Shown: positions 42,693 to 53,343 of the stretch, in pieces | Position numbering within the stretch: the stretch's first letter is position 1 | How the letters are laid out: each line of letters starts with the position of its first letter | Origin: Rhizoclosmatium globosum | Taxonomy: Eukaryota; Chytridiomycota; Chytridiomycetes; Chytridiales; Chytriomycetaceae | Length of the DNA stretch: 64,000 nt | Assembly (NCBI GenBank): GCA_002104985.1 | Contig: MCGO01000159.1 | Span: 22,288 to 86,287 of the forward strand | Reading direction: 5' to 3' | Translations under genes and position numbers: made by a program | Notes under the pieces: generated by a model | Database searches by the model: none | Seen by the model: the letters and a program-made list of their open reading frames with translations, nothing else | Told to the model about the DNA's origin: nothing

Positions 42693-43065
42693 GTGGCGTA
42701 CAGTTTTTCCAAGAAGATATTTCAAACTAATCTCCCTATTACATATGGCGTTTGTGATTCCCTGAGTAATACGAAGTTAAAACAATTTGTTAGCGCTCAG
42801 CTTTACACTCCTCCTTCTGTTGATGCTGAGACACCAAACCTTACCAATGGAATGATAGATGCAGCTTAGTTAATCAGTTGACATGAATTAATTGCAAGTA
42901 GACATCGATTATGCGCGATATCGACTCTTAAATCCATATTAAAGTATCACTCAAATCGCCCTTTATTCTTGATCATTTCCGACCAGGTAAATATGGGGAA
43001 ATGTAATCTCCAAACCAACCAACACATCAAAAAGGTATTTTGCAAAGTAAAATCCACCAATCCGT
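42693..43065. other. intergenic region
   Basis: 373 bp between the start of the SDR and the 3' end of ATP synthase gamma, both on the minus strand. It should hold the SDR promoter and the gamma-subunit terminator region. Nothing else is seen. Confidence 0.5.
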
Positions 43066-44731
43066 TTAGGACAAGGAAGAAGCACCCTACACACACGTTC
43101 AGTTAGTAAATCAAATATAGAAAACATGTTCAAGACTTACAGTAATGATATCAATGAGTTCGTTGGTAATGGCGGCCTGACGAGATCTGTTGTAAGTCAA
43201 GGTGAGCTTGGTGATCATCTCTCCAGCGTTCTTGGTTGCGTTCTCCATGGCAGTACGCTTGGCAGCCATCTCGGAGGCGTAACCCTCGGCAATAGCCCAG
43301 TAGAGGGAGTTGGCCAAGGTGAACTCCTCGAAGGACTTCAAGATGTGGTCGTCAACCTCGTAAGCAGACAATTTTGCTGATGTCAGAATATCAGTAAATT
43401 GCTTTTGGCAAACGATGAAGTCCGGTGTGTATCTGTGTGGAACATCCGCAAATATCCTTGCCTTCCCCATTTCTCGTTTTGTTGTTCCTTCAATGTTTCC
43501 GCGGTCACTGACTTCCTTCATAAATTTCGCGTTCTAAATAACTTCCACTCATGCGTTTTCGTTGATCCATCTCAATTCCTCGTTTGTGTCCTCACTTCAC
43601 TTCCCCTCCAAAATCCCCCTCACCGAATTCCGTGAAAAGACAAAATATAACTCACGAGAAGCAGCAATAGTCTCAGCAGAGTGAATTGGCAAACCAACAG
43701 CCTCATAAGCAATAACACTCTTGAAGCTGTTGTAGAAAATCTTTCCAGCATCCACAGTAATTCCGTTCGCGATAATCTGATCCGAGACAATGGAAGCCTC
43801 CAACCAGATTGGAGCAACCTTGGTCACTTGGTCAAAGTGGATGACAATGTTCTTTCTGTAGTCACGCTGGATTTGGGCACGGGCCTTTTGACCAATGACG
43901 GCGACTTCGGCGTCGTCCTTGGTGGCAAGGTAACGCTTGGAGGCTTTGGAGACGGAGGAGTGGATACCACCACAGAGACCACGGTCGGAGGAGACGGCGA
44001 TAACGAGGGGCTTGGCAGAGTCCTTCTCCTCAGTCTCAATGTGCTTGAACAAGCCTGTTGCATTTTTGTTTCGTTGTTAAGAATCACGATATTTTTTGAT
44101 GGAGTTGTGTGGTTTCGACGTGTATGTGCGTGTTTCCGTTTGTTCCTCAGCTGGTTGTGTCCCAACGTCCCTTTACGACCTCCCAAATTCAGATCCCGAA
44201 ATCCAACATCTTCTACCCCATAATCCACGTCCATGAAAATCCGTTTTGCTGCGACAGAGGACGAGGACTAGATAGGGTAATGTCACTAAACTGTTGGCAG
44301 ACTGTCCATAAACACGAGCGTTCTCCATGGCTCTTTGGGCCTTGGTGACCTTAGTAGAGGCAATCATCTTCATGGACTTGGTGATCTTGGCAATGTTGGA
44401 GATAGACTTCAAACGCATCTGAACTATTAGAAGAAAAGAGTGTGGTGAGTTTAGGTAGTTTTGATCTCCCCTTTCCCCGAGAGCGTCACGTACTTTCTTT
44501 CAGAGTTGCGTAGTTTCTAGCCTGGCCGAAAGCGGCGGCTTGGCTGATTGAGGGAACGTGTGAGTATTGTTGTTTGCGGTGTTAAAAGAGAGAGTTGCGA
44601 TCTGGAGCAGAAGGACTCGATGGCCACAGAGCACCCACGGCCCCTTCCCGCGTCGTTCCTAGCAATCCATCCAAATACAATGCCACAACATACCTGAGAG
44701 AAGGAGCGACCTGACGAACAGAGGCGAACAT
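43066..44731 (-). CDS. ATP3: mitochondrial F1 ATP synthase gamma subunit
   Basis: A multi-exon gene. The presequence [13 protein letters not shown] runs across an intron into [16 protein letters not shown]. The mature protein starts [20 protein letters not shown] with [20 protein letters not shown]. The Rossmann-like core is [20 protein letters not shown], followed by [16 protein letters not shown] and [20 protein letters not shown]. The C-terminal helix shows [32 protein letters not shown] and [20 protein letters not shown], then the end GASSLS from a small last exon. This subunit is the central rotor shaft of F1. The two helices form the coiled coil that turns inside alpha3beta3. The gene has unusually many introns for its size. 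It is divergent from the OPA3-like gene. Confidence 0.97.
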
Positions 44732-44826
44732 TTTCTGAGGGAGAAGGGTGAAAAGAGAAAAAAGGTGCGGGAGGAGTTTCTCATAATCCAAACCAATCCT
44801 TAACCACTTCGATTCCTTACACAAAG
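44732..44826. promoter_or_regulatory. short bidirectional promoter, ATP3 / OPA3-like
   Basis: 95 bp between two divergent start codons of nuclear genes for mitochondrial proteins, which may be co-expressed from it (inference). Confidence 0.55.
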
Positions 44827-45766
44827 ATGGCCACCTTCAAGATTGGAGCTCTGCTGATTCGTACATTGGCGAAACCACTGGCTAATTCCCTCAAGACTCA
44901 GGTAGGCCTCTACCCATTTAGTATTCTATTCCTGGCATAAGAGCATCACGGCGCCCATTCGGCGCCCATTTCGATGCAAATCTGTATTAGCGACTAGATC
45001 TATGCTTTGCCACTGTTTTGATGTTCGCTAAGTGATGCTGACGATTGGAAATACCTAGGCCGCTCAACACCCCACCTTCAAACGAGTGTGTATCAATATC
45101 GCTCAGTCATACCATCGAACCGAAGAGTACGTTTCTTTGGCATCGAATGAAAGTGCGTTTGAGCTAACGGATAATCGATCAGGAATTTGAAGATGAAGTT
45201 CCTGGGGTACAAAGTGGAGACGATTCGTCCACTTAATGAAGCAAAGGCTGTCGAGAATGGTGCTGCTTTCTTATCAGAGCTGTTTATATTTGGGGTGGCG
45301 GGTAAGTTGCCCACGATATTGGATTGATTAGTGTCTGACGTCACCACTTTCCTCCCATTGATTAGGATCACTGGTTGCATACGAAACTATACGAAGTAGT
45401 CTTAAATCAAATCAAAGGAATCGGCAAATAGATGAAGATATTATTTCGTTGCAAGCTGCTAAAGCTGCTGACGAACAGTCAATAGCAGAATTGAAGCATA
45501 AAGTCGAAACATTGGAGATAGAATCGGGAGCTCTGCGATCAGCCACGAATGCATTGTTATCGGTCGTGGTGTTGAAGGAGGCTCAACAGCGAGCATGGTT
45601 ACCTGGATGGCATCGTGGCAAGATTGACGAGGAGTTGAAATTGGTGAAGCGTAACTTGGACACTGCTCGCAATATTGAGGTTGATCGGAAGGTGGTTCGT
45701 ACTCCTCAGTTACCTGACGCTGATCCAAATGTTGTGGGACATTCATTGAAAGAAGTTCCCATCTAA
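44827..45766 (+). CDS. OPA3-like mitochondrial protein
   Basis: Exons give MATFKIGALLIRTLAKPLAN with SLKTQ, then AAQHPTFKRVCINIAQSYHR, NLKMKFLGYKVETIRPLNEA and GAAFLSELFIFGVAG. A final exon gives GSLVAYETIRSSLKSNQRNR, coiled-coil sequence (SIAELKHKVETLEIESGALR) and a tail to EVPI at 45766. The pattern MA-FK-G-L--RT-AKP-AN-LK, then -H--F+--C---AQ--H, with the hydrophobic LSE-FIF-VAG--+-YE strand, is the OPA3 family. OPA3 is a small membrane-associated mitochondrial protein whose loss in humans causes 3-methylglutaconic aciduria. Its exact biochemical job is unsettled. The C-terminal extension (RTPQLPDADPNVVGHSLKEV) is not one I know from animal OPA3. Confidence 0.92.
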
Positions 45767-45869
45767 ATAGAATAAAAGGTCGTATTTGTCGAAAAGTATT
45801 GAGATTACCGCAAAAGAATGTATGCTTTAATAATATGGCCAATAATTAACTCCCTTCATCAAAGTTGAC

Positions 45870-46686
45870 TTATTTTCCCCCCAACGTCTTTCCAATAATG
45901 CCCTTTCCAGCACTTAATGAAGCGGATTTTGCAGCGGAAGCTCCTGCCTTTGCAGCAGCCTCCTCTGCTTTTCGCGCAGCAGCCTCTTCTCTTTGCTTCT
46001 TGATGATTGCAAGACGAGCCAAGTCTGATTTAGCCTGATCAGTCTTTCCTTCAGCTTGCGCCTTCCAGAAAGCAGCCTTCTTCCTCTCCGCCTCGAGAGC
46101 CTCCCTAATGTTTCAGATTTGTGTGGTCAGTTCAAGCCACCCCAACCCCCTGTTACAGGCCCAAACAAGGTACAAGTACATACTTTTCCTTACGACTGAG
46201 GTTAGTAGCAGGAGCAGCAGCCGAGGACAGGTCCGAGGCCTTCAAGTTCTTTGCAACAGCCCTGTTTGCATTCACAGTTTTGAATTCCTCGACGGGCTCC
46301 TCGATTTCGATTTTCCCAATTTCGAGGATTGGTCTGTCAGCGGATCTGTAGATTGCGCCATCGGAGGCAAGGCCCTGTGGCCGGCGTGGCGGGGCCTCGC
46401 CAAAGACATCGACGTCCGAGTCTGAGTCAGAGGCGTCTGAGTCGGAGGCGGCGACTCGGAGTTTCTCGAGTTGCGCGACGGATCGGTCGATGGATTCGGC
46501 GTCGGTGAATGTGCGTGGGCCGCCTCGTTTGGTCTGTGTTGTTTGGTGCAAGTGTCAGAGTGTGGTCAAGTAGGGTTCCTATGAGGACACTCCAATCCAA
46601 AGGTGACGAGTACCCTCATTTGAATGCATTCAGTGGTAAGAACGTACCTTGTTGAACTTGGCTCCCTTCTTGGCTGCTCCACTCAT
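45870..46686 (-). CDS. PDAP1 / HASPP28-like casein-kinase-substrate phosphoprotein
   Basis: Starts [14 protein letters not shown] short first exon is followed by [20 protein letters not shown] and an acidic Ser/Asp tract ([17 protein letters not shown]) with several casein kinase II-type sites. It continues to [20 protein letters not shown] and the last exon with [20 protein letters not shown] then [17 protein letters not shown], ending GKTLGGK. The final block, A-GKTDQAK-DLARLA-I+KQREEAA, is the signature of the 28-kDa heat- and acid-stable phosphoprotein family (PP28/PDAP1). The family is basic and largely disordered, and its function is poorly known. Length is about 200 residues. Confidence 0.9.
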
Positions 46687-46922
46687 CTTGTGTTTGAAGT
46701 TGGTTTTTTTCTTCTTATTGCAATCACTTTGAAACAATCACACATGGAATTCGTATCAATCTCATTCCATAGAAGTAACATGAATCAGTAAGGAAAGATA
46801 GATTTCACGTGATCGACACTGTGCAGAAACCAGACAATTCTCTGACTCCAAACCTCCGAGAACCGTCTCTCACCTATCCATCCAGGGTCCCTTTTTAGTC
46901 GGTTCGGTTTTGGAAGGAGAAT

Positions 46923-49356
46923 ATGTCAAAGCCATCGTCTATCCACAGCCCTCGGCGCTTTCCCCATCTTCCAAACCGACAATCCATCTCATCTATATTG
47001 TCCTCACCAAACATCGAAAGGGCTCAAACCTCGCCGCTAATTATCGAAAGAATGATGAAAACTCGTGTGGAACGAGGGAGTATCAGTATGACCTCTGGAA
47101 GGAATATTGCTATGGGACGAAGTCCACTCAACATGTCCACCCAAAATGCTGCTATAGCTGCACAAGTACGAAGACCAGGCGGCTTACAACACGCCTTCAG
47201 TCGAGACGTGTCGGTGTCGAGTAGCTTTATTTCGCTTGATCGAAAAGTCAGGGGATTTGATGCGGTCACAACTCAGCTTTCACAGCAGGCCACCAAAGAT
47301 GTAATCAAGAAAGCACATGAAACGAACGGAGAACCTATAAAAGGACCCATGATTCTTGAAATGGTTGGAAATTATTTCTTCACTGTCGTGTTTCTGGGTG
47401 TCGCGAATCAAACAAACTGGGCTCCGTATATACGGTTCTATATGGCTTTTATTTATATAGTGATTTCTTTTGGGGTGGTTCAGATTACACGGATAGCTCA
47501 TTCAAAGAATGACAGTGCCAACATTCAGTTTTATTTGTCCTTGATACCATTTGCCTGCTACATATTCATCTCTCGCGAAGCTCATTTAATAGCCTTTCTC
47601 CTATGGTACATAACGTTTATGTTGATATACCTGCAGTCGGGTTTACCGGACATGGAAAAGAATATTACAATCTACGGACTTGTAAGTTTCCTCTGACTTA
47701 TCTGATCGATTCATATATTCAATCAAAAACACCACAGATATGCCTCTTTATATATTCGTGCACCTTAGTAGTCATGGTAGCATTTTATCAAGCTAGTTGT
47801 AGTTTTGCAGTTTGTGGGCAACCACTGACTCCACCTATCAGCTACCAAAACGAAATTATGATATCATTAGCTGCAATTGCTTTAACAGGAAACATTATTC
47901 TCGTCGATCAGTACATCAAACTAAACGCCGCCACACTGCTCGAACGCGATTTATTCCTCAAACAGCTGTACAACACAAATGTCGAGCTTCGAAAACAATT
48001 ACGGAAAGAGAATCGAATGAACGTAGTTGATTTGGAGTCCCCACTCACAAAAGTGTTACAGATCTTGCATGATGTCAAGGAAGAAACCTCAGATAAACTT
48101 ATGGTGAAAGAATTGGATCGGATTATGAAAGTTCTGCATTCGGATCAGTTGTATACTCCTGACCTGTTTCAGAAATCTGCCGATGCAGATGTCGGGGAAT
48201 GGTTGAAAGGAATGATGCAGACTGCCAAAACTGATCTCTATGTGGGCACCACCAAAGCCAACGGTGCAGCACCTGTTAATCCGATGGTTACATTTTCGTT
48301 GACACCGGAAGATCCGATATCTTTGCAAGAGACGCGAGTGTTTGAACTCTTGAAGAACATTGATGATCCGAACTTTGATGTCGCCACTGTGGAAACAGAA
48401 TCTGACGGGCGTGTATTGTTCTATGTCGGATACTATCTATTCGCAAAACATGACTTACTGAGCCGACATAAAATACCGGAAGCAACATTCCGAAACTGGT
48501 TAATGCGAATAGAAGCCGGATACCGAGGCAACAACCCCTACCACAACGCAATCCACGCCGCCGATGTAGCCCACTCCATGAACTACTACATAACACGCAC
48601 CCGAATATGGCCCAACATCACCCCCGAAGAACAACTCGCCTCCTTCATCGCCGCCATAATCCACGACTTCATGCATCCAGGTGTAAACAACGCCTTCCTC
48701 GTCAACTCCACAGACCCCTCGCCATTCGGTACAACGACACATCCGTCCTCGAAAACTTCCACTGCGCAACAGTCTTTGAAATCATGGACGCAAACCCAGA
48801 CCTCAACATCCTCAAATCCCTCAGCCCAGACTCCCAAAAACAAGTCCGCGAGACGATCGTCTCGGCCGTCCTTGCCACGGACATTGCGATGCATTTCGAT
48901 TGGATCGGAAAGTTCAAGAATAAAATGGGGGTGAGTGGGGGCGGTATTAATTTCGAGGTTAAATTGGATCGACGGCTTTTGATTAATATGGCTATTAAAT
49001 GTGCGGATGTGAATAATCCGTCGAAGCCGTTGGTTTCGTGTAAGGCGTGGACGGATAAGATTATGGAAGAGTTTTTTAGGCAGGGGGATGAAGAGAAGAA
49101 GCAGGGGATGCAGGTTTCTATGTTTATGAACCGGCTGAACACGGATGTTCCGAAATGTCAGATTGTACGTGATTTTTTTGGGTGTTTCCTATTTATTACT
49201 AATCTTGTGTGTTAGGGGTTTATTGACTTCATCGTGTTTCCGCTCTTTGATGTGTGGGCTCTCTTTATGCAGGAAGACCTCTCAACACAAATGCAGAATA
49301 TAGCCATGAACAAACAGTATTGGAAAGATCAAACAATATTAAAACCGCAAACATAA
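46923..49356 (+). CDS. multi-TM 3',5'-cyclic nucleotide phosphodiesterase
   Basis: Exons 46923-47681, 47738-49164 and 49216-49356. The first 130 residues are basic and Ser-rich. Several hydrophobic segments follow: MVGNYFFTVVFLGVA, FYMAFIYIVISFGVVQI, FYLSLIPFACYIFI, LIAFLLWYITFMLIYL, ICLFIYSCTLVVMVAFY and MISLAAIALTGNIILV, so about six TMs. A coiled linker (FLKQLYNTNVELRKQLRKEN) leads into a PDEase class I domain with HNAIHAADVAHSMNYY, IAAIIHDFMHPGVNNAFLVN (metal-binding HDxxHxGxxN), SVLENFHCATVFEI and a later MAIKCADVNNPSKP with the metal Asp. The frame is broken once, in the C run 48715-48718, inside a conserved stretch, so indel error is likely. It should hydrolyse cAMP and/or cGMP at a membrane. 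The membrane part is not a rhodopsin by eye. Confidence 0.92.
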
Positions 49357-49424
49357 TAAAGTAAACAACTGTATCTACATCCTTCTATACTCTTTTTTGT
49401 TTTTTTCTAGCACATAATCATCGA

Positions 49425-50659
49425 ATGTCTTCGAATTGGAAGAAGCTACTCCCTACCATCTCTGGAAGCAAGAGTTCCAAAGGATCAGCTCCGAATACTA
49501 AGGAGGTTAAGGCCGTACTAGCAGTAAAACCGACAACGAAGGCTGGGAAACCTGAATCCACCAAGAAGGCCTCTACGAAACCTACAACCACCACCAAACC
49601 TCCGAAAGTCGTAGAAGAAAAGAAGGCTGATCCTGTAGTTGTAGTTGACAAGCCAAAGAAGGTCTCCAAACGAAAAGTAGACGAAGATGACTTCTTGGAC
49701 ACTATTCTCCTGGGATCAAAGAAGAGGTGAGGGATTAGTAACATCAGGATTATGTATAACCATGATTCAAATAGAGCATTGATAAAGGAAGCAAAGTCTG
49801 TGTTGGAGACAGAACCAATCGTAATGGAACCAACACCAGTTCCAGAGAAACAACCAGCGCCACCAAAGAAGGAAGAACCGAAACCTGTAGTAGTTGATGA
49901 ACAATCAAAAGAGTTGGAAGCAGAGAGGAAATCTGCTTTGAGTATCTTGGATTCCATTCTGGCTGGAGAACCTACCAAACCAGAACCACTCAAAGAGTTT
50001 CTCCCAAAGAAGGTGGACGCAGATCCTTCAACTCTTTCTCAAGAAACAATTACCAAGTACGTTTTTAAGTTCCTTTTTTCTTTCTGTGGGTTAACCTTCA
50101 GTCCCTGATGAACAGAGTGGGAAAATACCTTGCTATTGATTGTGAAATGGTGGGTGTGGGCCATCACGGCGAACAATCCGCACTTGCACGTGTATCAATT
50201 GTCAATTTCCATGGACACCCACTCCTGGATACGTATGTGATTCCACAAGAAAAGGTCACGGACTACAGAACCCATGTTTCCGGTATCACTCCTGAACTAC
50301 TAGACCCACGCAAAACACCGAACGTCATGAAATTCGATGAAGTCCAAAAACTAGTCTCTGACTTGATCCAAGACAAGATTGTTGTTGGGCATGCCATCAA
50401 GAACGATTTCCAGGCTTTGTTGCTTGACCATCCGCGACGACTTGTTCGCGACACGTCTGAATTTAAGCAGTTTAAGGCTATGGCAAGGGGACGAAAACCG
50501 GCGTTGAGGAAATTGGCGAAACAGATTTTGAATTTGGATATTCAGAGTGGTGAGCACTCGTCTGTGGAGGATGCACGTGTGACGATGATGATTTATAAAA
50601 AATATAGAACGGAGTGGGAGAGTAGTATTGCGAGGAGAGGTGCCAAAGAAGGCAAATAA
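49425..50659 (+). CDS. REX4: RNA exonuclease 4 (REXO4/XPMC2-type DEDDh nuclease)
   Basis: Three exons: 49425-49729, about 49771-50055 and about 50115-50659. The N-terminal half is Lys/Pro/Thr-rich and disordered, with nuclear-localisation-like runs ([16 protein letters not shown]). The catalytic domain starts [20 protein letters not shown] (the first D and E of DEDD) with [20 protein letters not shown]. Then [30 protein letters not shown] (the third D) and [19 protein letters not shown] (the His and fourth D) complete the DEDDh set. The spacing and the CEMVGVG motif are diagnostic of REXO4, a nucleolar 3'-5' exonuclease used in rRNA processing. It ends GAKEGK, about 370 residues in all. The frame is intact. 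Confidence 0.95.
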
Positions 50660-50699
50660 ACTACGTTTGTATCGATTGTTTATTTGGAATATCATGCAG

Positions 50700-51490
50700 T
50701 TACAATGCAAATTTAGAATCTCCCTGCACTGCTTTTACTCTCTGCTGCTGAATATAATAATAAAAGAAAGGAACTCCCACTCCGCAAATGGAATATGCAA
50801 GTCGAGACTGAATAACCGAATAGATCCAAATCACAGCCACTCCAGCCATTTGGATCATAACACCAAAAGGTTCGTGCTCCTCAGGTGCCGAAACTTTGAT
50901 CAAATACACTCCAGCAGCTGCAGCCGAGATGGCAAAGCCAATTTGCATGAGAAAATGGGCCTTCAGCTTTGATGTGGTATAAATAACGATAAACAAGGCA
51001 ATAAAGAAGGGCGGCACATGTGTTGCCACGTATGAGATTGTATACTTTGTTTCGAGAGCGTATTGCACATGAATCACGTATTCAAGACACGTGTGCAGTA
51101 GCGTAAGTGGAATTGTGAGTAATATTGTTGTAAATACGAGGTCATCATTGGCGTCTGAGTCTGAGGGAGTTGGAGAAGGGCTGAGGTCGACAAGGGGTTT
51201 TCTGGCAGTGGATGCAGTATCATCATCGTCATCATCGTCGTCGTCGTCATCTTCGCTGCCACTGTCAAATCCGTCTTCATCAGAGTCAAACAGGTACTTT
51301 GGCTTTGTTGGTTTCTCTGAAGTAGGGCCCATTGCTGAAGCTTGAGCAGCTTCTTTCGCACGGAGCTTGTTCATGATGCCAGTCTAAGTCAACTGTTAAT
51401 TTGTAAGCACTTCAGACAAATCGCGTGTACCTCTTCAATGAGACGCATCTGCTCCTCCTGCGTGATGCTCAGCTCTTCCAATTTTGGCAT
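50700..51490 (-). CDS. four-TM acidic-N-terminus fungal protein (DUF7719-like), unknown function
   Basis: Two exons. Exon 1 (51490 to about 51431) is MPKLEELSITQEEQMRLIEE; after a short intron TGIMNKLRAKEAAQASAMGP follows. Next is an acidic tract with a long Asp run (DSGSEDDDDDDDDDDD) and a Ser/Pro linker. The C-terminal half is hydrophobic, with about four TM segments: FTTILLTIPLTLLHTCLEYV, VPPFFIALFIVIYTT, FLMQIGFAISAAAAGVYLIK and MIQMAGVAVIWIYSVIQ, then GVGVPFFYYYIQQQ. The layout matches fungal hypothetical proteins I remember as DUF7719 (acidic N-terminus, LxLPLTLLH then paired Tyr/Pro), but this is a memory-level match. No active site is evident. It is divergent from the FET-like gene with only 32 bp between starts. 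Confidence 0.68.
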
Positions 51491-51522
51491 CTTTGTTGTT
51501 GCTCAACAAAATCCTGCACGAA
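51491..51522. promoter_or_regulatory. 32-bp gap between divergent start codons
   Basis: This gap separates the start codons of the four-TM gene (minus) and the FET-like gene (plus). It is too short to hold two separate core promoters, so the transcription starts must lie in overlapping positions or one ATG is not the real start. Confidence 0.55.
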
Positions 51523-53178
51523 ATGTCTGGGCAACCACCTTCCGGAACCGAGGATCCCTACGCCCAGTACGGCGGCTACGAAGCCTACACGGCCATGTGG
51601 GCTCAGTACTACGCCGCACAGGCTGCTCAGGGCGGAGGCGCGGGCGCAGCAGGCGGTCAAACTGGTTCGGTTTTTCGTATTTTTGGCAACAACGCACTCT
51701 TTCGGTGCTTGTTGCCTTCTGGTCAAGGTGTTAAATACTTCAATATATTCTATATACAATCACACCTCTCCTTCCCCTCTCTCTGTCTGGTATCGGTACT
51801 GGTTGCTTCGGTATGTTTGTTTTCGTTCAATTAAAAAAGGTGCTGCTTCCTCCTCTGCTCCTTCTAGTGGAAATGAGCAGGGCGGTAGAAACTACAACAG
51901 CGGATCGTATGGGGGCAACGAATCTCAATCCTCTGGTGGCGGAGGCTATGGCTCATATGGTGGAAGTGGTGGGAACCGTGGAAACTACGGTTCTTCTGCA
52001 CAAGGATCCAGCACCAACAATGTCCCACTTGGCGTACGTGGTGGAGCTTCGTCTTCCTCCACTTCGTCGTCTGGAGTCCCTGAAGGGAAACAAGAGGATA
52101 CGATTTACATTACTGGTCTTCCTGACACTGTCACTGAAGACTCGTTGGCCCAACACTTTGGTCAAATTGGAATCATCAAGGTTTATTCGCCTTCAATTGT
52201 CTTTCCCTATGCTATTGTAATCTGACTTTCGATGTTTTCGCGTTTACCACCTATTTCAGACGGACAAGAAACTCCGTCCTCCTGGCCCCAAGATTTGGAT
52301 TTACCGGGACAAAGCCTCTCAAATTCCAAAAGGAGACGCCACTTTGAGTTATGAGGATCCACCAGCTGCTCAGGCTGCCATCAAATTCTTTTCTGGTACT
52401 ACTCCATACATAACCACATCCTTTTGTCCATGATGTTGAGGAGCTCATAAAATTTTGTACGTGTACAGGAAAATCATTCCCAGGCGGAGGTGTAATTACC
52501 GTTGTTCTTGCGGACGCTCCAGCAGGTGCAATCAAATTTGCCGAAAGTGGAGGCCGTGGCGGTGGCCGTGGAGGCAGAGGGGGTGGTCGTGGAGGATTTG
52601 GTGATCGCGGTGGATACGGCGGAGGCGGTGGCGGTCGTGGCGGACCTCCTGGTGGAGGGGAGGGTGACTGGGAATGCCCTAGCTGTTCCAACAAGAACTT
52701 TGCCAGAAGATTTGAGTGTAATCGCTGTCAAACTCCCCGTCCTGCTGGAGCAGGCGGAGGTAGCTTCGGTGGTGGTGGTGGCGGTGATGGTCCACGTGGC
52801 CCACCACAGCCTAGAGAGGGTGATTGGAATTGCGGAAGGTGCGTGAATCGATTTCAGTTTATTTGATGGCTAATAATTCTGTTTATCAGTTGTGGCAATA
52901 CTAACTTTGCTCGCCGTCACGAATGCAACAAATGTCAAGCTCCCAAGCCAAACGATGGCGGCAGTGGAGGTGGCCGCTCTTACGGCGGTGGAAGTGACCG
53001 CGGTGGACGTGGTGACTATGGCAATGATCGCGGCGGCGGCGGTGGTGGTGGTTATGGCGATCGAGGCGGTGATCGAGGTGGTTACAACAGCGGAGGTAGA
53101 GGTGGGGGCGACAGAGGGGGTGATTATGGCGACCGTCGGAGAGATGACAGAGGCGACAACCGTCACCGTCCTTACTAA
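51523..53178 (+). CDS. FUS/EWS/TAF15 (FET)-like RNA-binding protein: RRM, two RanBP2 zinc fingers, RGG
   Basis: Starts [20 protein letters not shown] with [16 protein letters not shown], a Gln/Gly/Tyr/Ala prion-like N-terminus. After a 175-bp intron comes a Ser/Gly/Tyr low-complexity part ([20 protein letters not shown]). The RRM begins [20 protein letters not shown] and continues [20 protein letters not shown], then [20 protein letters not shown]. An RGG box follows ([20 protein letters not shown]). Two RanBP2-type zinc fingers are [20 protein letters not shown] with NRC, and [20 protein letters not shown] with NKC. A second RGG/DRGG tail ends HRPY at 53178. The order is that of animal FUS/TAF15, except that two zinc fingers are present instead of one. 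FET proteins are nuclear and act in transcription and splicing. All introns keep the frame. Confidence 0.9.
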
Positions 53179-53343
53179 TTGTTTGCTCAATTTAATATCT
53201 TTTGGGTTGTTCAGTTCTTACAAATGAATCCTTATTGATTGAAACTTTGAGAGAAAGTGATAAAAACTATAATATGCTTCATTCAAATGCATCAATTAAT
53301 ATAATCAAATTGGCCAAAACCGCACCACATTACAACAAAGTTC

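Noticed and set aside
46923..47900. Rhodopsin-phosphodiesterase fusion
   Set aside because: The TM segments show no recognisable retinal-binding lysine context in a last helix and only about six TMs are evident, so a microbial rhodopsin domain is not supported by eye.
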